Shown here piece by piece: positions 46,501 to 58,553 of a stretch of 64,000 nt of DNA. Origin of the DNA: Euptelea pleiosperma. Its lineage: Eukaryota > Streptophyta > Magnoliopsida > Ranunculales > Eupteleaceae. The notes beneath the pieces were generated by a model. It ran no database searches. It was not told the DNA's origin and saw only the letters and a list, made by a program, of their open reading frames with translations. Numbering within the stretch: the stretch's first letter is position 1; every line of letters begins with the position of its first letter. The translations under genes were made by a program, and so were the position numbers. The stretch lies in the NCBI GenBank assembly GCA_035048495.1, contig CM068541.1:1867929-1931928 (forward strand), read 5' to 3'.

Positions 46501-48620
46501 TTCTAAGACGTGAGCTTTAAACATTATTGTGCTCATTGTGTCCAAAGATAATCATGGCATATGCATTTCATCATTAAAAACTTCGAAACAACAATGAACT
46601 AACTACTAAGTGTTCTTATGTGTCTACGTTCACACAGATCCTACAAGCAGAAGTAGATGCTGAAGTGCTTTCCTGAAATATTCATTTAATGTTACTTTGG
46701 ATTCTCTCTATCAGCTCTACTCTGCACTTGGTTAGCAATTAACTTTGCTTAAGAGTTATGATATTTTCCATAATATTCTGGGTTCTTGTTAGTTCATCTA
46801 TTTATAGGTAAGCATGCATCAACCATGTATGTTGAATTACGCCTGTCATGGTTACTCGAAGGCTTGCGATCGTGTTCTTTTGAAATCTGAATATTTCGAT
46901 AATTACTACAAACAATTGAATGGTAGATTTTGGGATGGACATTGTTGATTATTCCGCAGTGCTGTTTTAAGTTTTCTTCTTATGACGGTCTAGAAACATG
47001 ACCAATTGTTTCATTACCGAATAGTGATTTCTTGCAATTTATGCTGTTTCCTTTTCGTTTGCAGTTTGTGTAAGTACTTAATGGTGGCTTCAGGTAGGGC
47101 TTCCATTTTCATTCTTCGAGCCAGGGCACAAACTATTATCAAGGTAGTTACTACATATGAATTTCTAGTCTACACAGAGTAGCAGTAGTGTACAGTAGCA
47201 TGTCTTGGTGGTTTTGACTCAATCTACAATACAGGCTTGGGATCATGCTGTTGGAATCATATGTGTACATGAAGCAGGGGGACAGGTATGCTTTCTTTTA
47301 GTTGTGTTCTCTTTAGTAGCGTTTCATATATATATACAAGTGGGTGCCCCGAGCCATCGGCACTCCTCGACAAAGAATTTGCCAAAATCAGGTGAGTGGC
47401 GGAGATCCACTGTCCATTTGGGGGAGGATTAGAGGAGGTATAAGTAGGGAGACAACCAATGTGTTTTGTTATATAGAATAGTAAATGGTCCATGCCCATG
47501 GCACTCTACGACAAAAGCGTTTGTAAAAATTGGATGCCTTTGGCACTCAAACAGTATAACGGACTGGGACGTTACCGTTTTTTCCATTACAACGGCTTTA
47601 TAACGGATTGTAACGCACAGAGGGAGAAATAGTAAAATAACAGAAATAATAAAAAATAACGGTGTTGAAAATCAAATTTTGAATAAATTGAGGTCAAATG
47701 AGGCGGATTGAGTGGCTGAAATCTAACCATCCGCATTAGATCGATGGATTTGATCTCAACCACTCTGTCTAACCGTCCACATTAGATGGATGGATAAGAT
47801 AAGAGAATACATCTGAGTTGTTTTGTTATATGCGTGGGTGGCCCGTGCCCGCGGTACTTTCGGACAAAGTGTTTGTCAAAATCAGGTGGGAGTTAATCTC
47901 AGCCATCGATATGAAGCATAGTGGATCTCAGCCACTCATTATTGAAGCCATATAAGATAAGAGGGGTATAAGACAACGACTGTCACTTGTTATATAGATA
48001 GTGGGTGGCCAGTGCCCACGGCACTCTCCAACAAAGCGTTTGTCAAAATTGGGTGTGAATGGCTGAGGACCACCATCTATTTGGGGGATAAGATCTCAGC
48101 CCTTCTTTGTCTAAATAGATAAGAGGGGGTATAAGAGGGGGAGACAACTTCCCTGTTTTGTTATATATATACACGACTAGAAATTGATCCATATGATCGA
48201 AGTTATATACTCTATAAGATAGGCCTTATCCACACAAGCAATAGAGAACATACAAAAGCTTTGGAATATTATTTCCAGGCACTAGAACGAAACCCATTTT
48301 TACCACAAGCTTTTAATAAAATATGGCCGTGATCTATCTATATAATAAGTCCTGCTTCCATTTATACTAATACATCAAGCTGGTCCAAATGCTCTGTAAA
48401 ATCCATTTAAACTACCCTTGCTCTTTCTTTCATTATCTTATGGATTGGGAGACTAACCACTTGTAATCAGGTTACTGATTGGAAAGGGAGTCGACTTGAT
48501 CTTGCCGCGGATCAAGTTGGGCGGAGGATTATCTTTCCTTCAGGTGGTGTGCTTGTGACAAATGGTAACTTACATAACCAGATCCTGGAGATGATATCTG
48601 CCAGTTCATCGGTCATTTGA
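40523..48620 (+). CDS. HAL2/SAL1-like 3'(2'),5'-bisphosphate nucleotidase (9 exons)
   Basis: Mg-dependent, Li-sensitive phosphatase family that hydrolyses 3'-phosphoadenosine 5'-phosphate (PAP) to AMP, clearing the by-product of sulfotransferase reactions. Exons: 40523-40629, 40740-40836, 40947-41049, 41210-41421, 42208-42267, 44031-44419, 47065-47143, 47235-47285, 48471-48620. Joined they give 415 residues in one frame. Family motifs are in order: a [10 protein letters not shown] segment (exon 3), the metal-binding VAEED (about 114-118), DPIDGTRGF (176-184) and [15 protein letters not shown] (351-365), ending with a conserved [12 protein letters not shown] segment. The first ~35 residues are rich in Ser, Arg and Leu with almost no acids, which suggests an organellar transit peptide, as in the plant HAL2-like branch. 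Intron 4 holds a hAT-like MITE and intron 8 a run of Helitron-like repeats. The exon 6 donor (AG then GTTTTATT) is weak but is the only one that restores the frame. The exon 1 border is the least certain. Confidence 0.9.
41656..42056. mobile_element. hAT-like MITE CAAGGTTTAAA in HAL2-like intron 4
   Basis: Starts CAAGGTTTAAAGGAGGCCG and ends TTTTTAAAACCATG. Perfect 8-bp duplication ATCCTATC (41648-41655, 42057-42064). At 401 bp it is a shorter relative of the copy at 24631, with the same central poly(A). It lies wholly inside the intron and does not touch splice sites. Confidence 0.92.
44420..47064 (+). other. HAL2-like intron 6 (2.6 kb)
   Basis: Non-coding. It contains a G-rich run at 44788-44823 (GGGTGGGTGGG) that could form a quadruplex. 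Near 45488-45535 the sequence GACCCCAAATAGTTGGGATT is followed by TTGATTGATTGAT, a word typical of the 3' end of plant RTE-type LINEs or their SINE partners. Confidence 0.55.
47339..48170 (-). repeat. Run of short Helitron-like units in HAL2-like intron 8
   Basis: Four related units follow one another (starting at about 47339, 47476, 47831 and 48000 on the plus strand). Each opens with TGGGTGGCCCGTGCCCACGG or a variant and CGACAAAGCGTTTGTCAAAA, and those with intact far ends finish in TTTTGTTATATAGA. Read on the minus strand they start TCTATATAACAAAAC and end with a GTGCC/GGCAC hairpin near a CTAT/CTAG terminus, as Helitrons do. The second unit is interrupted by TAACGG-rich MITE sequence (about 47554-47660). 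Confidence 0.6.
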
Positions 48621-49674
48621 TATGTTGCTACTCAATTTTGGTGTGCAATACTTTTTATTTTGTTCATCTGACTCGATGATTCTTATGGGGATTTGCTTAG
48701 TTCTGTTTACATGAATCGTGCAAATTATTTTAGTGGAATATGGTGTCAAAACCATCCAAGTTCAGAGCAGGTGATCCCTTATACTATTTTCCGTGGTTTA
48801 AACTTGAACTTGTCTTGCAACCGGTATGTAGGGTGAGTTATTGAGTTAAATCTACTTTTTCGCAAGATAAGAGGAAAAGAATCTCCCGGAGGACGCGTAA
48901 GGGAGTTGATTTTGGAAGTCCTAAAGAATCCGATGGAAGGAATGTGGTAAAAAATGAAGACTAAAAATTCTCCAATGTATAGGGGGGCTACCAACGGATA
49001 ACCGAACAAAATATGAGCGGTTGAAGCCATTGACCGATGGATTCAATAGACCCATCGGCTATTAGACAACAACTATTTTATGCTTTATGGATTCAATAGA
49101 CCCACCGGGATGCTTGGACCATACAAATCCAGTATTTTAGGTCCAATATCAGCCCATTGTTAGATATAAACGGCGGGGGCTAAGGTAAATTTGTATGAAG
49201 TTAAGCCTAAGTTTGGCCCATTTATCTAACAAGACTTAAAATCATACTAAGGACCAACCCATTGGGCCTATAAATGTTGCCCAAGCCCAAGCCCAAGATT
49301 ATTAGAGATGGACTTGAAAGAGCCCATCATTCCAGACTGCCCATTAATACCCATATCCATTGTGGACTTCTCAATGCACTGTATAAGATATTACGCTTTG
49401 CGTCATGATCCTGATGCTTTATCTTCTTTGACAAGAGCTCTCTTGATCAGTCCCCAGAAATAAATCTCGCCTGCCAAAAATGGCAACGAACTTCTTTCGC
49501 TGGTCGAATGCAAAATTGCTGGAGAGGCGACGATTTGTAAGTGTAAAAAGTAGCTTCTACACTAGATCTATCGACCTGTCATTGCAGGCATGAAACACCT
49601 GGCCTTGGATTTATCATTATTCCTTCGAGGACATTACAGAATTGTAGAGAGGACACCTCTGATATTGTATATGA
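48621..49674. other. 3' flank of the HAL2-like gene
   Basis: The first part should contain the 3' UTR. Beyond that there is no gene; a mutated copy of the GGATTCAATAGACCCA repeat occurs twice near 49038 and 49087. Confidence 0.5.
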
Positions 49675-49837
49675 CTAGTGGGTGGCACATGCACCCACGG
49701 CACTCCCCGACAAAGCATTTGTCAAAATTGGGTGTGAATGGCTGAGATCCACCGTCAAGTTGGGGGATAAGATCTCGGCCCTTCTTTATATGAAGCCTAT
49801 AAGAGGCAGAGACAACTGAGCTGTTTTGTTATATAGA
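49675..49837 (-). mobile_element. Short non-autonomous Helitron, 163 bp
   Basis: On the minus strand it begins TCTATATAACAAAACAG and ends GTGCCACCCACTAG. The host base before TC is A and after CTAG is T, the Helitron insertion rule, with no target duplication. GC-rich pairing (GTGCCGTGGGTGCAT) lies just before the 3' end. Same family as the run in HAL2-like intron 8. Confidence 0.65.
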
Positions 49838-51287
49838 TTGATACTTTGATGTTGGGTCCCTATCCGAATTCGAATCCAATATCAATTTTGGATACCCCGT
49901 CAATTTTCCTTTTTATGCCCCCACTTAAACTATAATTAAAACGACTTCTATATCCCATGTGTTTTCTCTTATCTTCTCCCCACAAGATATATAAAATACC
50001 ACCTTTATCCACTTTGTTTCTCTAACCCATTTCTATTTCTACTCATTCCCTTTAAAATTCAAACCGTTAAAGCACATGAGAGAGCAAGGGATATTATTTC
50101 AAAGCAAGGGAGGCTATTGAAAAAGCGAAGGGAGAATACCTAAACGATTCTAAGGTTGTATTTTACATCTTCTACAATTCTCATTTAGGAACTTTTGAGT
50201 AACGCAATCAATGGATGTATGTATTTGAATTCAATTTTTTTTAATCGACTAAATCATTCTAACTGCATTTCCGAAATCATTCTAAGAAGAATTTCTAGTA
50301 ATCTCGCTGGAACCATACATTCGGTTTTTTTTTCTCGTGCAGTCTCGGTCATGGTTTGAATTGATTGTTCAAACTGCTAAGTTTGGACAATCATTCACTG
50401 TTCGGACTTAACAGTATGAACAGTAAAGTATTGTTCGGACTTATTGGTCCAAACAACGATAAGTACCTTTGGAACGAGATGTGCCTGCACTTTCCGGCTC
50501 ATCGAAGCTTTTCTCTATCGGGATGCAGGAAGATTACGTAACGTTAATGGCAATAACAGGGATGCAGGAGGCGCACAAATAGATACGCTTGTCTTCGACG
50601 ACGAAGGAAGTTAGGTTTTCACTTCACCAAGTGAGAGAGGGTAAAACCCCTACAATTACTTTCATGTTTCACTTTGGGCGAGGGGGTGGTAAGAGATTTT
50701 GATGGGCCCATGGGACAATTAGAGATTTACATAAATTGGTGAGGGGAATTAAGAAAAAGGAGGGTGATATGAACAAATGACAGGGTATCCAAAATTCGCC
50801 TATCTGAAATTTAGGGATAATCATGGAGACTATTCGAATTTTCAACCATCCATTGACACCCCTAATCATTTGAGTTCATAAGTAATCCGTACACCTACTT
50901 ATCAAAAGAAAGAAAAAAAAAACATATACACCAGCGTGCCATGTTCAGCCACGTGTTTGGATGGTCGTAGGGTAAGTCTAAACAATTGCATTTAAGGACT
51001 TGGTATTTTAGGAAAGCTCTCAAAGGCCGACAAGGGCCAGGTGTTTTCTGTGGACTATGTGAACTCAATATAGGACCACGTAATTTAAATAAAAATGTGC
51101 ATGGGTAACATAGATTAGTAATGTTTATACTCCATCCACACATGCCTAAGATCCTCATATCACCACTAAATCTTAAACTATATGTAGTATGTACCCCCCA
51201 CATATATAAAAATACCCCTTCGACGTAATAAACAAAACCCACTAATATTCAACGTTCGTTGAGCTATTGGACACCTCACACCAGAGC
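49838..51287. other. Intergenic, no gene seen
   Basis: No recognisable protein or paired terminal repeats on either strand. Confidence 0.5.
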
Positions 51288-51663
51288 TGGGATAGAATGA
51301 CTCATGTAATTCTTACTAATAGAATGATTAATATTGGACGTGGGGCCCACATGCATATGAATTAACGGGTAATTTTTGGTGATGATATTCTTCTCAACAT
51401 GGAGATCAACCACACTAAAAATCAGTCCATTATAACATTTACAGCCTTGTGAAAAATAGGTTACAGATCAAAAAAATTTGGAGCATCCATTTTCACGGTT
51501 AAATTTAGGTCCATATTTGATAAGGTTAGAAGTTTTAAAAATTACTGATTTTTGGTGAGGATAATCTCCTGGGTGTGAGGAGATCATCTTCACCAAAAAT
51601 CAGCTCTGAACTCATCTGCATGTGGGCCCCACGTCCATTAGTAGCGTGAGTCATTCTATCCCA
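51288..51663. mobile_element. Foldback element TGGGATAGAATGACTCA, 376 bp
   Basis: The left end TGGGATAGAATGACTCATG is mirrored by TGAGTCATTCTATCCCA at the right. Inner arms include GGACGTGGGGCCCACATGCA and the inverse TGCATGTGGGCCCCACGTCC, then GATTTTTGGTG/CACCAAAAATC. No clear target duplication. Related GGTGATGATAATC words near 345 suggest other decayed copies. Confidence 0.7.
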
Positions 51664-53107
51664 ACCCATATATACACACACACACACGTACACGAGTCAA
51701 CAAATGTGGCTGTGAGAGGCTCTTATTCTAAGCATAAAATATAGGGTAACCCATGGAAAAGAAAACCCTAGATACTGCACAACTAATTACCCTAACAAGT
51801 AAGACAGATGCGAGGGTCTTATTTTAAGCATAAACCTAATTAGTAACTCTTATAAAACGAATATGGGGGTGTCTCCGCGACGCCGAACACGGCGACATCA
51901 CACTAAGTTATGCTTCCATTAATCTAATTTATGGAGACAGATGGATAGATATTAAAGATTAAGAGTTATATTATTATAATTATTTATTATTTAGACCTAA
52001 TTATTGGCATGGATTGTTTTTCTTAATGGTTCGAATATAAGAAATGTTTTCAGAAGTTCTAGGGCTTTCTAAAAATGTGGTAATATAATGGTGGGTGAGA
52101 ATACGAATGTAAGGCAAGCAAGCAAGAGGAGATCGGGTGGTCCTATAATCCGTTAAAAAAAACCCTAGGGAAAATCTCAGTAGATCATTAAAATAATATT
52201 TGACTAACTTTTTATTGTTAGTGGTTACATTGGTTTTGAATTTTGTTTCCTGGCTTGTAATGTACGTATACCCAATGAGGCACACACGTCAATACTTTGT
52301 TGATGGACACACGGCATTTAGGGTGACGTGGTGAGCAACTGATGGACTGATTAGTCTAGTGATTTTCCATGGTGTGGTCCGCATTCGGGTTTTTTAGTGC
52401 GTTGTATAAGGTGACACGTAGTAGGGAGATTCTACATCATGAGATTAAAAAAGTATTATTTGAGAGGGGATTTGTGCATGGAGGTCGTCATGCAAAATAT
52501 TGTCTACGTTGGGGATTGGATACGGAGCGTAATTTTTTATGACGAAATTAAGACGTAAATGCCCTCGCTTCTGCATGGAAGCACGGGCCGAGCTGGTTCA
52601 GTCGGGTCTCAGCCGAGCGTGTTCACGCCGGCTTAGTAATCATTGTTACTTATGCAAATTTAGAACAAAGTCACGAGCTTAATTTTGGAGGAAAATATAG
52701 GTTTTCCTTATTATTTTTTTTTAATCATGGATGGAGTACCGGAATTATCCTGCTATCGTGGCCCCCTTTGATTGAAGGGGGAAAACCAGTGGTTGGAAAT
52801 TACTAATCAGACCAATTTTTCTTAAGTAAAACCATCTAATGATGGGCCAAACATTCATATGGTCAGTATCCACTAATAGTATGCCACATGAAAATACCGA
52901 AGAGTCCCTCTTAAGTAAGTAAATTGAAGAAAAGAAAAGAAACAAAAATAAGGGTAATTATGAAAATATGAAATATGTCGAATCATAACACACTAAGGCC
53001 TTCACGCATTAATAAGTAGAATAGATGGGCTCCGAGTGGTATCAGTTTTGGTGTGGATATTAGTGCACTACGAATCATGAGCAATTACACACTCCGGATT
53101 TGACCAA
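51664..53107. other. Intergenic; one MITE fragment
   Basis: No gene. About 52790-52890 is the right half of a G-box family MITE (GGGCCAAACATTCATATGGT, ATGCCACATG). Confidence 0.5.
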
Positions 53108-53440
53108 TATGAGCCATGTGGCACAATCTTAGAGGACGTTGACCGTATATATAGATGTTTGGCCCATCTCTAGGTGGATCTACAAACCTAAACTCAGCAT
53201 GATTAGTGATTTCAAACCTTTGGATCTATGTACCCCCCAAATAATGGTTAATAATGCTCAAATTCCACGGTTAAAAATCAACCCATGAAAACGACTCCAA
53301 TCCAACGCTTAGAAATCACTAATCAAGCTAATTTTTGGTTTGTATGTTCATCTAGGGTTTCAGGAAATAATCTTTAATAATATGCCACGTGTCTCATATT
53401 ATGATTGGTCAGCAAACTTGCTGACTACCGGCAAAGTTCT
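53108..53440. mobile_element. G-box family MITE
   Basis: Left ATGAGCCATGTGGCACAATC, ATAGATGTTTGGCCCATCTC; right TATGCCACGTGTCTCATATT and GGCAAAGTTCTACT. The mid-arms around ATGAAAACGACTCCAATCC pair well, though the second target-proximal segment is missing. Confidence 0.65.
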
Positions 53441-53819
53441 ACTATTAAAATAACTAATCTCGGAACGGATATAATTAGGACCGTTTCTTATTGGATATTA
53501 GTCAATCTCGTACAAATTGACACCCTTAATTGTGCAACCTCTATTTTTTTCCACACATGAAATATAATCAAACTTCCTACTCGGAAAGGACTACCTAAAA
53601 AAGGACGGCCTACCATTCTGGCTGGTCTGAGGCGTTGGAAGATAATTTGGCAGCTTCCTCTTCTTTCTCTAATTTTGTATTCTCCCATGTAGGACGACAC
53701 TCTTAATATGATTGCGTGTACTCTGGCCCAAGTGGTAAAAAGTAAAATCTCTTTCCTCCACCTTGGTAAGGTAAGAATCTCCTCCCTCCTGGATCTCGGG
53801 AGCCATTTGTTTGAATGAG

Positions 53820-53999
53820 GAGTAAAAGTTCTGTCCCAACAAAGTTGTAAATCACACAATCACAGCCAATGAGTTCTCGGCATGTACACCTCAAAGCAAA
53901 AAGCAAAGGGGTACGTTGCAAAAGCACTAGTGTACGTGCCGAGAACTCATTGGCTTGTGATTGTGTGATTTACAATTTGTTGTTATAGAAGTTTTACTC
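53820..53999. mobile_element. Compact foldback, 180 bp
   Basis: Nearly the whole element is one hairpin: GTAAATCACACAATCACAGC and CAATGAGTTCTCGGCA at the left return inverted at 53931-53975. The ends are GAGTAAAAGTT and AAGTTTTACTC, and AATGAGG flanks both sides. It has the size and pairing of a small-RNA hairpin precursor. Confidence 0.75.
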
Positions 54000-54007
54000 A
54001 ATGAGGA

Positions 54008-55828
54008 TCATCACTATATCCGCATGTGTAGTTATTTTCTCTTGTAGGCTCAGGCTCCGGGGACCACCTTTTTCTGATCCCTCTCGGGTGGGCTTGGCCG
54101 TGGATTTTACGAATTCAATGATAGTTGTCAGCACCCCCAAAAGTGATGCCAGCTCGGCGCTAACAGCACGAACACCAAGAGGGGTCAGAAAAATGGGGTC
54201 CCCTGAGCCCGATCCTTTCTTATATAACTAGTTGATTACAAAAAAAATTACAGCAGTGCAGGGTTGGTGGTAACCACTGTGTGATGGTTCCCGCTTTCAA
54301 GATGCATGATAGATTTGTCAGGTGGACCCGCACCCTGTTGAGCTTTGAGAGATTCCTTCAAGGGTAATCAATGGGGAAGTCTGGCGTCCATATAACGCAT
54401 AAGGGGTGGGACCGATGGGTATACCATCTTAGATTTGCGTCCATGTCTATGACCCGTCTTTGAGACAAGACGAAGAAACTTAAAAAACAACCATTAATAG
54501 ACGTCCGTGTCTACAAATCAGAAGTTGGTGTCGTTCGGGGTCAGTCTTGAGGGGAGGTGGAACCGTGCAAGTGACGGACAGCAAAAAATGAGATAAAAAC
54601 CAAGCAAATTATTAATAGACACTAAAGGAGAAAAACTTCGATGACATCGGGCTGTTAGCAAAGCCGCTGACTACCCCAAAATTCTCTGCACTCTCATTTT
54701 TATATTTTTTTAGAATCTCTGCAGGAATGGTGGAGGGATTTATTGATTGAAAGTTAAAACTTAAAAGTACACCGAAATCAAGGGACCTAAGTACTTAATC
54801 CCTCGAGATGCTAACAATAAATGAAGAACATATGCATGCTGACAAAGGATACAAAGAGGAACACGCGTAAAGCTCTACCGTAAGGAGTATCAATCTTATT
54901 CAAACGGATAAAACTGATGAACTGAGTAGGACCAGAGTCTTTGAATTCCTTACGATTTGACATGAAGGAACTGATGGAGTGAGTGTTTGCCACGTACCCA
55001 AGTGAATGTTTTTAAATATTTTATTTCAAAAGCAAAAAAATGAACTTGGGCACCTGGCAAGCATCACTCGCACGGATACATACGGAGAATTCTGTGGTAG
55101 TCAGCCGCTTCGCTGACAGTCTGCTGTCTTCAAAGTTCTTCAAAGTTTTACCTTGGAGTAGAATCATCACTCACTCACTCCCGCCCTGGCCCTCCGCCAT
55201 CTTCAAGTCAAAAAAATTGAGCTTTAGAAGTTCTTTTTGACGACAAGAAAAGATTGGCCATAGACTGATTGATCAGACGTTTATTAGGGGTCCATCGTCC
55301 GTAACACGTTTTAAAAACAGCTGTTATAGCAGTAACGCCCCAACCCCGTTGTATTATTTCCAAAATAACACCTAAAACCAAAAATAAACAAGCTTAGCAT
55401 TATAACGGAATAACGGCCATTATAATCTTGCGTTTTTTGACTTCACATGTGACTGACGCGACCTGTTATAACTTAAAATAACGGTAAAATTAGGTGACCA
55501 TTGTAACGTTACAACGGACGACTTAAAATCTTGGTCCATAACAAGGGATGAATATGAAACTTTATGACCTCTGCATTTGTCATATAATTAAGGTCTATAA
55601 ACAGCGTTTTTCCTCTGGTGGAGACACAAGAGAGTGGGACCCGACATTTAAGTGTGCCCCACCTGGTTTTGATGATCATAACCATCTAATCTATCGCATT
55701 TATGATGTAAAACAAAAAGTGAATCATTTGGTCAAAGTTTAATTTTAGCTTATAGACGTGGGACCTCCAAATAGTGGAGGCTGGCCTGTTTGCATGTGCA
55801 CCACACATATGCCATATTTAACTTATTG
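54008..55828. other. Intergenic; MITE fragment only
   Basis: No gene. About 55290-55540 is a decayed TAACGG-type hAT-like MITE (CGTAACACGTTTTAAAAACAG ... CGACTTAAAATCTTG), perhaps with GGTCCAT on both sides. Confidence 0.5.
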
Positions 55829-56183
55829 AAGTAAAACTTTTATGACGACCAACCGTACCACAGTATATTTGGCCAATCCTAGGTGGACCTACAACCCTAG
55901 GTGGACCCACAGTAGATTAGTGATTTTTAAAGTGTTGGATTGGAGGCGTTTTCGTGGGTTGATTTTTAACCATAGAATTCGAGCATTATTTGGGGTAGGT
56001 ACAAAGATCCAAATGTTGGAAATCAGTAATCGGGATGAGTTTCTGAGTTTCGGCATGCATGTAGGCCAGCTAAGGATGCGCCAAACATCTATACGGTCAG
56101 TGGCATATAAAAATCTGCCACGTGGCTCATACTGTGGTCTGTCATCAATGTTGTTCCACGGAATCCGTCATCAAAGTTTTACT
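55829..56183. mobile_element. G-box family MITE
   Basis: Ends GAAGTAAAACTTTTATGACG and GTCATCAAAGTTTTACTC. The right arm has CTGCCACGTGGCTCATACTG; the left arm has lost the G-box. Outside the ends no convincing 9-bp duplication remains. Confidence 0.65.
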
Positions 56184-57209
56184 CTATTAAACACGTACTA
56201 CCACCCTTCTCTTTTTGTTTTCTCTTTACAGCCACGAAAAACGTGCATAAGCCGAAGACTTACGAATCTTACAACAACCCAAAAGACTTACGAATCATAT
56301 AATTAACAACTCAAAGACTTAAAATCATCTAACACGATTTTTGTCCACATCCAAGAGGTTGCTTCCAATCCGAAGGACTTATCGCTGAAGCTGAAGTCAA
56401 CGCAACGAACTTTTTTTTTTTTTCTTCCTTTGTATATAGCATTTATGGTCAGGTATCTAAGGTATATGTTTCACCTAAATGTGATATACATTACGATAAA
56501 TTTCCCCAATGGGTCAGGCTCAACGAGCACATATTTCTGAAAATATGTCAGAAATATTGTTGATAAATAAGTCTTCAAGGCTCGAAGAATATCGATATCT
56601 TAGTGCACAAAGGGTCTTGATCAGGGACGGAGCCAGGATTTTGTTGTTTAAGGGGCACAATATAATTAGAAGAAAATTTTGAGGGGGCATTAAACTAAAA
56701 TAAGTGTATTTAAGGGGGGGCACAATATAATTGAAAGAACAATTGAGGGACACAAACTAAAATAAAGTTAAAAATTAGAAATAAAATTTGTTTTTAAAGG
56801 ATTTTCAGAGTGGTGGGGTGGGGTGGGGTGGGGTGGGGCCGTCCATGTTCTTGAGAGATTGACTTCAAGATACAATGAAGTCCCTTTCGCCACGGTTGGT
56901 TTCTTTCGAATTATGCACAATTCGATCCATTGTAACAATTCAATCTTTTCCTTCTCGTACAAGAGATTTGTGTTTTCTATAATTTTAATTTGTATCTTGT
57001 ATATATCAAATCTGACCAGTACCATGTCCTTTTTCATTGATGGGATCAATTTGTAGTCATCTCCTGATCCAGTGATTCTGATGGATCGTGCGAGTCTATA
57101 TGATTGTTGGATCACTTTTGACGGTCTAAGAGATTGTTAATGATCATTTGTTCAATTGCTTAACTGCGATGGTGTGTACGTGCAAAGTGTGCCTCAAGCT
57201 CCACATGCA
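56184..57209. other. Intergenic; contains a G-rich minisatellite
   Basis: No gene. At 56814-56838 GGGGT is repeated five times, giving five consecutive G4 runs capable of a quadruplex on the plus strand. Confidence 0.6.
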
Positions 57210-57464
57210 CACTTAGCAATTTGATTGCCAAATAGAAAATTGTAATTTTCACATGAAAATATGCACTTATTTTCTACATGATTAACGTGAAAAGCGTAGA
57301 GTGAGGTGAAAATACGAAGGATCCAAATATGTGAGAATTCATTTCCACCTGAAAATACACCTTTATTTTCTCACATGATTCAAAGATGTGTTCTCACAAC
57401 CATTTAAGTCATTTTCCAGATGTATTTTCTCGGGAAACTTTTTCGTGCAATCAAACACGCCCTT
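57210..57464. mobile_element. MITE related to that at 34215
   Basis: Left AGCAATTTGATTGCCAAATA, right GTGCAATCAAACACGCCC. The interior repeats TGAAAATACACCTTTATTTTC-like words. The left terminus is degraded. Confidence 0.5.
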
Positions 57465-57975
57465 GGTTTCATTGAAACAAGTTGCATAGGCAGAATTTTT
57501 CTTATTATTTATGAATAAAGCTGTATTGAGAGAGAAAGCAAAGAAATCATTAGGAGGTTGAAGAAATCTTGGAAAGAGCACCGAATACATAAGCGAAGCA
57601 AATGAAAGAAAGACACATGAGATGAAAAACTACAAAACTGAGGCTAGTCACTCATCCCCATAATTAAATCCCACCAAAACACGAAATCTTCGAAAAATAA
57701 ACGTCAAACATTTTAGACCAAAGACCAAAGGAATAGCAAAAGCTTGATGTTGAGACTTGAGAGTGATATATGAAAATTACAGCGGAGCTATTTCGGAAAT
57801 TTTACATGGTGAAAATTGTGAAATTTTATGAATAGACAATAATTCAGCTAACTTACCAAAAAACAAGAAAAAAGTACACTTCAGCTAACACAATTCTAAT
57901 AAATCCCATACCTAACCGTCTAGCTTAGTATTGGTTAGTTCGTACCTATTTCATGTCAGAGATCGTGGGTTCAAT

Positions 57976-58553
57976 CAAGGTTTAAAGGAGTCCATTTTAA
58001 TGGTTAAACGGACTGGGGGCGTTACCGTTTAAACGGCCGTTAAAATGGATTGAAACAGCCAGGGCAAAAATGGAATTAAACAGATTTTAACGGGAACAGT
58101 GCCACTGAAATTCAAAAAAAAAAAAAAAAAAGAATTTAACGGATTTTAACGGAAATTAAACAGATTTAACGGCCGTTAAAATCGTTTAAACAGCCGTTTA
58201 ATTGTGAAAAAAAGGCCATTAAATCCGTTTAATTCCGTTAAAATCTATTTAATTCTGTTTTTTTTTTTAATTTTCAAATTTCAAAATTTGAATTTCAGCG
58301 GCATTTTTTCCATTAAAACCGTTAAAACCCGTTAAAATCCATTTAAATCCGTTAAATTCTCCTTTTTTCCATTTTTGCCCCTGGCCATTTCAATCCGTTT
58401 AAACGGTAACGCCCCCAGTCCGTTTAACCGTTAAAACGGCCGTTTTATTCAAAAACAATAAAACGTGTTTAAACAGTTTTAATGGAAACGGGTTTGGGGC
58501 GTTACCGTTTAAAAGACCGTTAAACCGTTTAAACGACCGTTTTTAAAACCATG
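57976..58553. mobile_element. hAT-like MITE with internal inverted duplication, 578 bp
   Basis: Starts CAAGGTTTAAAGGAGTCC and ends GTTTTTAAAACCATG. Perfect 8-bp duplication GGTTCAAT (57968-57975, 58554-58561). The first ~220 bp recur inverted at about 58200-58440: GGACTGGGGGCGTTACCG near 58011 returns as CGGTAACGCCCCCAGTCC. The copy is thus a large foldback, unlike the members at 24631 and 41656. Confidence 0.9.

Noticed and set aside
55842..56306. 154-codon open frame
   Set aside because: It reads through a G-box family foldback MITE; similar frames occur in other copies by virtue of the palindrome.
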